This document shows positions 1 to 6,500 of a DNA stretch of 14,194 bases, piece after piece (position 1 is the stretch's first letter; each line of letters opens with the position of its first letter). This DNA comes from Methanobacteriota archaeon (lineage in GTDB: Archaea; Thermoplasmatota; Poseidoniia; Poseidoniales; Poseidoniaceae). The stretch covers positions 1 through 14,194 of the forward strand of contig JABGWN010000074.1 in assembly GCA_018645535.1 (NCBI GenBank), given 5' to 3'. The notes under the pieces were generated by a model. That model was not told the origin of the DNA. It made no database searches and saw nothing but the letters and a program-made list of their open reading frames with translations. The position numbers and the translations under genes were made by a program.

Positions 1-1125
1 CTCCATCATCAAGTGACGTCGAGCGTCTGTGAGTTTAGGTACATGCTCAATGTTGACAGGACATACATCGACACAAGCATGACATGTTGTGCATGCAAAG
101 ACTGCTTCTTCACCAAACCGAGCAATGATGTCTTCATCTGGCGTCTCTCCAGCGAGTAATTGAGTTGAATGCTCGTTTGCATAATTACGCACGTCATGAA
201 TGATTTGCATTGGGTTAAGAGACTTACCAGAGGCATAGGCTGGGCACACGTCTTGACAGCGTGCACAAGATGTACAAGCCCATCCATCGATGAGACTTCT
301 CCACGTTAGTTGTGTGAAACTTGAGGCTCCAAAGGTTTCCAGTTCTAAATCATCCAAGGAGACTGCTGATCCGCTTTCATCTACTGCAAGAGGTCGCATT
401 TTTGCCATAGGCTCTGTATCGAAGAAGGCAACGTTTGGCAATGCCATCACAAGATGCATGTGTTTTGAGAGCGGAATCAAGAAAAGGAACGTGCATATAG
501 CCACCATGTGAGCCCAATAGGCGATATTGACCGTACCTTGACTCGGTGAGAAGGTATCAGCGACCCACGCCCCAATCATTTCCCATGTCGGATCTGGATT
601 CTCTCCTGCTTCGACAATGTAGGAGGTGACACAAATGGTCATAATCAGAAATAGAATGAAATTTCCCTCGAGTTGAGACTTTCCTTTCAACTTCTCAGGA
701 GTAAAGAGAATTCTCCGGTTGAGAGCAAGGAAACACCCGAGAAGAGCGCTTGTATATCCAAGCTCAACCATTCCATTCCAGATTCCGTTTAGCATATCAG
801 GAAGAATGTGTTCACTAAATCGATTGGCTGTTGCAAGATCGAGCATATCTGAGGAGAGCATCAAAAAGCCCCAGAACATCAATACGTGCATTGTTCCTGC
901 AACTTTATCCTCTAACACTTTCTTTTGGCCTAGCCAAACAGTGAGTGTCTCTTTCAATCGCTTGCCCCAAGAATCAAATCGCTTATCTGGAGCCCCTAGA
1001 AGTACCAATCGTGTTGCCTTTTGTACTTGATAAGAAAAGAACGCAATCGACACACCTCCGAGTATCAAAAGAAGGTAATATCCTTTGATTCCCGCATAGT
1101 CAACGTCGAGTGGATGGACCAGCAT
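1..1125 (-). CDS. Membrane iron-sulfur oxidoreductase, HdrD / EtfAB:quinone oxidoreductase-like (3'-truncated by window edge)
   Basis: This is the N-terminal 375 residues; the gene continues past position 1. The first ~230 residues are membrane-rich, with helices near residues 14-33, 78-98, 112-136, 155-172 and 200-220. They carry His residues suited to heme b binding (H80, H206, H222, H224), including a KHMHL motif followed by an NVAFF stretch, as in NarI/HdrE-like domains. Two 4Fe-4S motifs follow: CTSCARCQDVCP (C284, C287, C290, C294) and CTTCHACVDVCP (C345, C348, C351, C355). This order matches FadF and the ETF:(methyl)menaquinone oxidoreductase (EMO) group, and HdrD-like proteins, whose CCG domains would lie beyond the window. 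In that family the protein passes electrons from reduced ETF or a similar donor to the quinone pool. The ATG at 1125 has GGTGG about five bases upstream, and an in-frame TGA lies just before it. The fold is well supported; the exact electron donor is inferred. Confidence 0.8.
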   Translation of the reverse strand, partial: MLVHPLDVDYAGIKGYYLLLILGGVSIAFFSYQVQKATRLVLLGAPDKRFDSWGKRLKETLTVWLGQKKVLEDKVAGTMHVLMFWGFLMLSSDMLDLATANRFSEHILPDMLNGIWNGMVELGYTSALLGCFLALNRRILFTPEKLKGKSQLEGNFILFLIMTICVTSYIVEAGENPDPTWEMIGAWVADTFSPSQGTVNIAYWAHMVAICTFLFLIPLSKHMHLVMALPNVAFFDTEPMAKMRPLAVDESGSAVSLDDLELETFGASSFTQLTWRSLIDGWACTSCARCQDVCPAYASGKSLNPMQIIHDVRNYANEHSTQLLAGETPDEDIIARFGEEAVFACTTCHACVDVCPVNIEHVPKLTDARRHLMME

Positions 1126-1209
1126 AATTCCACCCAAGTGTATTCAATCCTTCAACCCAACGATTGAAACAATACCAATCCTAATCATTGTGGAACGAGT
1201 GGAAGAGCC
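1126..1209. promoter_or_regulatory. Divergent intergenic region between the Fe-S oxidoreductase and mevalonate kinase genes
   Basis: This 84-base spacer must hold the promoters of both divergent genes. I see no convincing TATA box at the expected distance on either strand, only weak AT-rich stretches. No clear operator palindrome was found. It is reported as a promoter region from gene orientation alone. Confidence 0.4.
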
Positions 1210-2214
1210 ATGGTGAAAGCGAGCGCTCCTGGAAAGTGTATTCTTTTCGGAGAGCATGCTGTCGTTTATGGGCAACCTGCGGTTGCTTGCAGCATAAACC
1301 AGCGAATAATCGTAGAACTCGAAGAAGAAACTAAATTCGATTCGTGGCGACTTGACGGAGCGATATTGAATCTTTCAAAGCACCCGCATATACGATTTCT
1401 CAGGGATAATTTGTGGCCTGAAGGACAAAATCCACCGCTTAAAATTCGAATTCGAGGCACGCTACCTCCTGCATCAGGATTGGGTTCATCGGCAGCCCTT
1501 TCCGTTGCTTTAGTCGCTGCCTTACAACAACTGAGGCAGGAAGAACTCAACCCTGGAATAGCAGGCTCATTATCACATCAAGCCGAAGCATTTGCACAAG
1601 GTGGTAGAGCAAGCCCAATCGATACGACAACAAGTGCACTTGGCGGATTTATTGTATTATCAGATACGATCGAAAGATCTCTTAACCACATCGGAGAGCG
1701 TACATTACAGAATCAAGATGATAGTACAACATGGCAATTGCATTCCTTTGAGTCTAAGATTCCTGAGGATACATACCTCGTCATCGGCAATACGGGCATT
1801 CGTGGTTCAACCTCAAAACAAGTATCAAAGGTTGCAGCATTACTTTCAGAAGAACCTGAACGTCAGGTTGAGATTGAAGCGATTGGATCTATTGCTAGAA
1901 AAGGCATTAAAGCACTCCGAACAGGCAATATGGAACTGGTCGGTAAAGCGATGACTGAAAACCACATCGTACTTCGCTCACTCGGTGTTTCATCCCCCGA
2001 ATTAGAACGACTCATCAAGGCAGCTGCACCATCGAGTCTAGGAGTGAAATTAACCGGTTCAGGAGGAGGCGGGTGCATGATTGCATTAACTAAAGATCCC
2101 GAAAGAACAGTTGGAGCAATTGAGATGGAAGGTGGAAGGGCATTCATATCTCCTTTTAATACTCCAGGCGTCCGTATTGAGACCCTCTCATCACAGGATA
2201 ATAGCAGACAGTGA
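1210..2214 (+). CDS. mvk: Mevalonate kinase (GHMP kinase family)
   Basis: This cytoplasmic enzyme phosphorylates mevalonate with ATP to give 5-phosphomevalonate, feeding isoprenoid synthesis for archaeal ether lipids. The 334-residue length fits the archaeal family. All three GHMP motifs are present: residues 4-21 (APGK, FGEHAVVYG), the glycine-rich ATP loop at 86-97 (PPASGLGSSAAL), and the C-terminal loop at 280-289 (KLTGSGGGGC). D138 in RASPIDTTTSALGG sits where the catalytic aspartate of mevalonate kinases is found, with E126 before it. SPID followed by T/S-rich residues and GG separates it from homoserine kinase and galactokinase. The ATG at 1210 lies just after GTGGAAG, a plausible ribosome site. 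It is transcribed away from the oxidoreductase on its left, and a terminator-like hairpin overlaps its stop codon, so it is probably monocistronic. Confidence 0.93.
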   Translation: MVKASAPGKCILFGEHAVVYGQPAVACSINQRIIVELEEETKFDSWRLDGAILNLSKHPHIRFLRDNLWPEGQNPPLKIRIRGTLPPASGLGSSAALSVALVAALQQLRQEELNPGIAGSLSHQAEAFAQGGRASPIDTTTSALGGFIVLSDTIERSLNHIGERTLQNQDDSTTWQLHSFESKIPEDTYLVIGNTGIRGSTSKQVSKVAALLSEEPERQVEIEAIGSIARKGIKALRTGNMELVGKAMTENHIVLRSLGVSSPELERLIKAAAPSSLGVKLTGSGGGGCMIALTKDPERTVGAIEMEGGRAFISPFNTPGVRIETLSSQDNSRQ

Positions 2215-2224
2215 ACTGTTTTTC
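2205..2224 (+). terminator. Hairpin plus T-run at the end of mevalonate kinase
   Basis: AGACAG pairs with CTGTTT (one G-U pair) around a short TGAA loop that contains the stop codon. A run of five T bases (2219-2223), partly inside the stem, is followed by more T-rich sequence to 2232. Archaeal termination relies mainly on T tracts, so the T-rich stretch may matter more than the stem. It lies directly before the TBP promoter. Confidence 0.4.
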
Positions 2225-2258
2225 TCTGCTTTAACACCTATTGCGTTGGAGCCGTCAG

Positions 2259-2266
2259 TTTATATA
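2259..2266 (+). promoter_or_regulatory. Strong archaeal TATA box for the TBP gene (leaderless start predicted)
   Basis: TTTATATA is centred about 26-27 bases before the A of the ATG at 2289. Archaeal transcription normally starts about 25 bases downstream of the TATA centre, which places the first transcribed base at or within a few bases of the start codon. A leaderless mRNA is therefore predicted. No clear purine-rich BRE is seen just upstream. Confidence 0.75.
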
Positions 2267-2288
2267 CTCCGGGCAGAAGGATTGAGAC

Positions 2289-2903
2289 ATGACCACCGAT
2301 GAAGAGCGTTTGACAGTAGTCAACGTCGTTGCTAGTACCCGTGTTGCCGAAGAACTTGACCTCCCTGACATTGCGATTCAACTCAATTGTGAGTATGAGC
2401 CTGAGCAATTCCCTGGGGTAGTTTACCGAGTCACTGAACCTAAGCTAGCAATTCTCATGTTCCGCTCTGGACGTGCAGTTTGTACTGGTGGAAAGAACGA
2501 AGACAACATACACACAGGTATCGATCGAATGATCAATGACCTTCGTGCTGCGGGAATTACAACATGGGACGTAGAAGACGTCGAAATTGAAGTTCAAAAT
2601 ATGGTTGCTACATACGCACTCCATTATCCTGAAGATTATGATGGAAAAGACAAGTTTACTGGAGCAGACCAAGCAGGAGAACCTCGAAAGTTAAACCTGA
2701 ACAATCTTACATTCCACCTTCCATTCGACAAAGTGGAATACGAGCCAGAGCAATTCCCTGGTTTGATTTACCGCCTTGACTATCCAAAGGTTGTTTGCCT
2801 TATCTTCGGTAGCGGAAAGATGGTTATCACTGGCGCACGCCACAAGGATGAGATTCTGGAAGCTGTTGAAATCATTAAGGACGAATTGGCTGACTTGCTC
2901 TGA
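2289..2903 (+). CDS. tbp: TATA-binding protein (TBP), with an insertion in the second repeat
   Basis: TBP binds the TATA box and recruits TFB and RNA polymerase at archaeal promoters. Two TBP repeats are visible, about residues 8-90 and 100-200. Each carries EYEPEQFPG followed by a strand ending in F-x-SG (MFRSG and IFGSG), and the four DNA-wedging phenylalanines are kept (F41, F58, F156, F173). The repeats are still close at DNA level: 2391-2416 and 2736-2761 match at 23 of 26 bases. At 204 residues it is longer than the usual ~180-190. The extra length is a hydrophilic, acidic insertion at about residues 113-133 (HYPEDYDGKDKFTGADQ and beyond), in the first loop of repeat 2. The ATG at 2289 fits the leaderless promoter. 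A hairpin follows the stop. Identity is certain; the effect of the insertion is unknown. Confidence 0.96.
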   Translation: MTTDEERLTVVNVVASTRVAEELDLPDIAIQLNCEYEPEQFPGVVYRVTEPKLAILMFRSGRAVCTGGKNEDNIHTGIDRMINDLRAAGITTWDVEDVEIEVQNMVATYALHYPEDYDGKDKFTGADQAGEPRKLNLNNLTFHLPFDKVEYEPEQFPGLIYRLDYPKVVCLIFGSGKMVITGARHKDEILEAVEIIKDELADLL

Positions 2904-2921
2904 AGATGCAATCGCATCTTT
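2903..2921 (+). terminator. Hairpin directly after the TBP stop codon
   Basis: AAGATGC and GCATCTT form a perfect 7-base-pair stem around an AATC loop, beginning on the last base of the stop codon and ending in TTT. The T-run is short. It could terminate or attenuate TBP transcripts, or protect the 3' end, before the downstream surface-protein gene. Confidence 0.4.
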
Positions 2922-2948
2922 CATGTGCTTGAACACTCAAGGACATAC

Positions 2949-5900
2949 ATGGGCGAAGCACGTCTACAAGCAGGCATCCCTCTTCTGCTGGTGCTCCTGC
3001 TCTTGGGAATGTCCCAAACATCCTTCACATCCTCATTTGTTCTTGATGATAAAGAAATAATCGTAAAAAACGCTGCTGGTGACCCGGGAGTCAGTGATGT
3101 CCCCACTTGGAGAGTTGGAGATAAATGGGTGTACTCGGGCACCTTTGATCCTTCAATACTCATTACCGACACAGGTGTTTCTGCGAACGTTGGTGAAATT
3201 AACGGGGACTCGACTGCAGAAGTGATTGAAATCCTTGAACTTCAAGTGGATAACGGATCGGAATGGGTCTACAAACTACGAATGACTGCAGATTTCGACA
3301 AGAGTGGTGTTGAACTCGAGGGGTACACTGGGAACGCAGAGATTCAATTCTCTCAAACAGAATATCTTCGAGTTAGTGATTTTGCCTCAGTTCGAAACGA
3401 CTTGGACTTGAACATTAAATTCGTACCGTACGGAATCGGGTCATTGACTCAACTTTTGGGAGACATTACAATCACCAATTTATACAGCCCGGGTGCTGAA
3501 AACTATGACTTTCCAATTCGCGATGGTGAGCGTTGGACTGTATTGACAACTGCATCTGCCACTTGGTCTGGCCAGAGCGATTACATCACGCCGTTCCCTC
3601 CTCCCGTGAGTGATACGAATACAACCACATGGGAAGTAACAAAGGTTGGAGTGCCACGGAATGCCTTTGGTTCAGGAATCGCATACAGCGGATGTGATTC
3701 TTCCTATGAACTCACATCGTGGAATTCAGATGGTGTATCCACTGGTTATCGATGGTATTGTCCTGCTGTCAACAACTTTGCATGGAGACATTCTGAAGAA
3801 GACGTCGGATTGACAATTGATTTCAGATTAAAGCAGTACATGCCTGTAGGGGCTACTGGTTCTGAAAGTAACAGTGATCCTGGCACAAGACCAGAGTGCA
3901 TTGATGTCCAGCCGGAACGAACACTTACTGCCTTAGATACACCCCTCGATGTTTGGGTGTCTCTCAATCCAACTTGTTTTGGTTCGATTAGTGGAGTAAA
4001 TGTTGAACTTGATTTCACCGATACTGAAACCAGTTTGGTAACTGGGTCAAATGGCTCAGGCATGGCCTCAATCAACGTTGGTAATGCTCTCGATTATTCA
4101 TCAACAAACACGGACTGGGCGAGTCATGGTATTGTTGCTAAAGCAGGAAATTATGTTGGTTCTACGACCGTTACATTGGATGAATATCTTGTAGGACTTG
4201 ATCTCATTGCAGATGAGGAACGTGCGGTTATCACCCGTAATCGAAGCGGTGAATTGAGTACTGTTAGTTCCCTTTCTGGATACAATGTACTCCCTGGTGA
4301 CGAACTCGTTGTAGAAGTCGCTGTTGTGAACAAAGGGATTACTGCATCGAGTCCAACTCAGATGCGAATTTATCATCCAGATGGTTCAACCTTTGATCTT
4401 GGACTCCCGAGTCTGGGAACTTACGAATCACACAAAGTCGATTTTACATGGACTGTCCCCCTTGACAAGAGTGTTGGTGATGTTCCAATACGATGGGAAG
4501 CAGACCCTATGCAAGTGAACTCTGCTGATGCTAATTCAGATAACGATCTAGCTGAAATCACGCTCTTTGTAGGGCGCTTACCAACTGCAATGGCAGAACA
4601 AATTGAAGAATTTACCAATGTGCAAACCATCATCAATGCAAGTGGAAGTTTTGATGAGGATGGAGGCGATGTATCTTGCTTATTCAATATCCCATACGAT
4701 GATGGAACCCGTACATATTCGTACATGAAAGTAGAATCCATGGATTGTATGCTCAATTTTACTTGGACTGACGATGGGATTTATCCAATTGAAATTACTG
4801 TTACCGATGAAGAGCAAGATCAAGCAGTTACAACATTGAACGTAACCATTCTCAATAGAGCACCAAACATTGAGGTTGTGAGTGCTAGAACTGAAGTGAA
4901 GGTCGAATATCCAGTCACACTCTATGCTTATGCAAATGATACTGATTCAGAGGATGTTTATCCTGGTGTTGTGGATGTCTATTGGCCTAATGCTGAATGT
5001 GAAGAAGGGTATTACACTCGAGTGTGCACGACTACAGCCCCTACTGAAGGCTGGCACACCTTCCTTGCAGTTGGTGTTGATGATGATAGTGCGATGACCT
5101 CTGCAAGTATTGACATTCGGTTTACGAACATCAACCCGCATGGGCTGTCCGTTACAGTGAGCGATGATGGATCTCCTATTTCGATGGACGTGCAACAAAC
5201 GTGGCATGTCGAAGAAGATCAGATGGTACGTGTCCGTGGCCAAGCTCTCGATTCGATTGATGATCTAGAAGGACTTACTCACCGATGGTGGCCAGATGAT
5301 GCTCAACCAAATCTCATCAAGACCTTTGATGGACGTGTTTCTGAATATGACATGGTATGGGAAACCTCTGGATTACACCGTATGCGCTTAGAAGTCAGTG
5401 ATTCTGAAGGAGCGAGCAGTGGAACCTACGAACGATGGGTGAACGTAGCCAACGTTGCACCTATTGTCATGCCACTGCAAGAAGTGTTACCAATTGCTGA
5501 AGGTGAAGAAATTCGATTAACAGGAAATGCAACTGACACGCCCTCTGATTATGATTCATTGGTACGATGTTGGGACATAGACCCTGGTATCGATTCCAAT
5601 GATGTAGGTGGTGCTGATGATGATTGTGACATCATCGGAGACGATTTGATTTGGCATTGGAATACGAGTGGCATGCATACAGTCATCTATCACGTGACAG
5701 ATGATGATGGTGTTCGAGTAAGTGAAATCATCACCGTCGAGGTGTTGAATATCCCTCCAATTGTGCGTTACAGAACAATCGATTGCCTCGCCTATGAAAC
5801 ATGCATTCTTGATGCTACGAGCACTATTGACTCTGCAAATGATCTCGATCAACTCACCATCATTTGGGATTTTGATACTTCAACTGACTCCAATGGTGAT

Positions 5901-6440
5901 GGCATTAAGGATAATGATGCTGATGCTGTCGGAAAGCGTGTTGAACATATGTTCAAACAAACAGGTTCGACCACAATTCGTGTTATTGCTTGGGACGAGA
6001 ATCCAGAACGACCTGGTTCGAAGATCATCAACATCGACATCGGACCTCCAGACAGAACATTCACAGAAGACCTCGGGGCACTTATGGTTGGAGAAGAGGC
6101 AAATCCACTCGCTCAACTCTCCTTACTGCTGATTCTTCTTTTAGGACTTGGATACATGACAAGACAACGTCGAAAAGGTGGTCAAGAACGAGCCTTAGAA
6201 CGTCTTGATGAACGACAAAACGCAATCTTTAGTGATGAAGAGGTCGGTCTCATGCCTCACGAAGTTTCCGCACGCCGAAATAGGCCTCATGACCCTCCTG
6301 TGAACAATTCGTTCAACCAATCGGAAGGCAATCCAGCGATTCAATCAGGACCTCCAATACCAGTCTCAGGCCTGCCAGAGGGGTGGACCAATGAACAATG
6401 GGAACACTATGGCCAACAATGGTTAGAATCACAATCTTAA
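2949..6440 (+). CDS. Giant PKD-repeat surface protein 1, C-terminally membrane-anchored
   Basis: The 1163-residue product has a signal peptide (residues ~1-30, LLLVLLLLG core) and a long extracellular region, with one helix near 1055-1070 followed by RQRRK and a ~93-residue cytoplasmic tail. In order: an unrecognised N-terminal domain (~50-310) opening with WRVGDKW and holding a likely disulfide pair, C249 and C271 (YSGCD ... WYCPA); a CARDB-like segment (~415-545); then about five PKD-like domains (~545-1045) with FTWTDDG and VTDDDG motifs. Two of these hold Asp-rich loops (875-898, 973-995) suited to Ca2+. The tail ends in GLPEGWTNEQWEHYGQQ (from 1141), shared with the next gene. The ATG at 2949 has AAGGA five bases upstream; an in-frame GTG at 2925 is less likely. 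PKD proteins usually act in adhesion or surface layers. No enzymatic domain was seen; function is unknown. Confidence 0.9.
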   Translation: MGEARLQAGIPLLLVLLLLGMSQTSFTSSFVLDDKEIIVKNAAGDPGVSDVPTWRVGDKWVYSGTFDPSILITDTGVSANVGEINGDSTAEVIEILELQVDNGSEWVYKLRMTADFDKSGVELEGYTGNAEIQFSQTEYLRVSDFASVRNDLDLNIKFVPYGIGSLTQLLGDITITNLYSPGAENYDFPIRDGERWTVLTTASATWSGQSDYITPFPPPVSDTNTTTWEVTKVGVPRNAFGSGIAYSGCDSSYELTSWNSDGVSTGYRWYCPAVNNFAWRHSEEDVGLTIDFRLKQYMPVGATGSESNSDPGTRPECIDVQPERTLTALDTPLDVWVSLNPTCFGSISGVNVELDFTDTETSLVTGSNGSGMASINVGNALDYSSTNTDWASHGIVAKAGNYVGSTTVTLDEYLVGLDLIADEERAVITRNRSGELSTVSSLSGYNVLPGDELVVEVAVVNKGITASSPTQMRIYHPDGSTFDLGLPSLGTYESHKVDFTWTVPLDKSVGDVPIRWEADPMQVNSADANSDNDLAEITLFVGRLPTAMAEQIEEFTNVQTIINASGSFDEDGGDVSCLFNIPYDDGTRTYSYMKVESMDCMLNFTWTDDGIYPIEITVTDEEQDQAVTTLNVTILNRAPNIEVVSARTEVKVEYPVTLYAYANDTDSEDVYPGVVDVYWPNAECEEGYYTRVCTTTAPTEGWHTFLAVGVDDDSAMTSASIDIRFTNINPHGLSVTVSDDGSPISMDVQQTWHVEEDQMVRVRGQALDSIDDLEGLTHRWWPDDAQPNLIKTFDGRVSEYDMVWETSGLHRMRLEVSDSEGASSGTYERWVNVANVAPIVMPLQEVLPIAEGEEIRLTGNATDTPSDYDSLVRCWDIDPGIDSNDVGGADDDCDIIGDDLIWHWNTSGMHTVIYHVTDDDGVRVSEIITVEVLNIPPIVRYRTIDCLAYETCILDATSTIDSANDLDQLTIIWDFDTSTDSNGDGIKDNDADAVGKRVEHMFKQTGSTTIRVIAWDENPERPGSKIINIDIGPPDRTFTEDLGALMVGEEANPLAQLSLLLILLLGLGYMTRQRRKGGQERALERLDERQNAIFSDEEVGLMPHEVSARRNRPHDPPVNNSFNQSEGNPAIQSGPPIPVSGLPEGWTNEQWEHYGQQWLESQS

Positions 6441-6465
6441 GACTCACTCGCTTGACCCTCAATGA

Positions 6466-6472
6466 GTATACC
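6466..6472 (+). promoter_or_regulatory. Weak TATA-like element before surface protein 2
   Basis: GTATACC lies in the 60-base gap between the two surface-protein genes, about 32 bases before the ATG at 6501, so a transcript from it would have a very short leader. GAGGAAG at 6481-6487 is a possible but distant ribosome site. The gene may equally be transcribed from upstream. Confidence 0.3.
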
Positions 6473-6500
6473 CTAAGTACGAGGAAGTACACATCAGAGC

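Noticed and set aside
290..1030. Plus-strand open frames opposite the Fe-S oxidoreductase
   Set aside because: The minus-strand frame is continuous for 375 codons with two ferredoxin motifs and membrane helices; the plus-strand frames have no domain features.
2391..2761. Imperfect direct DNA repeat (23 of 26 bases) as a mobile or recombination repeat
   Set aside because: Both copies encode the conserved EYEPEQFPG segment of the two TBP repeats, so the repeat reflects the internal duplication common to all TBPs.
2925..2948. GTG start for surface protein 1
   Set aside because: The ATG at 2949 has AAGGA five bases upstream and gives a cleaner signal peptide; the extra eight residues add nothing recognisable.
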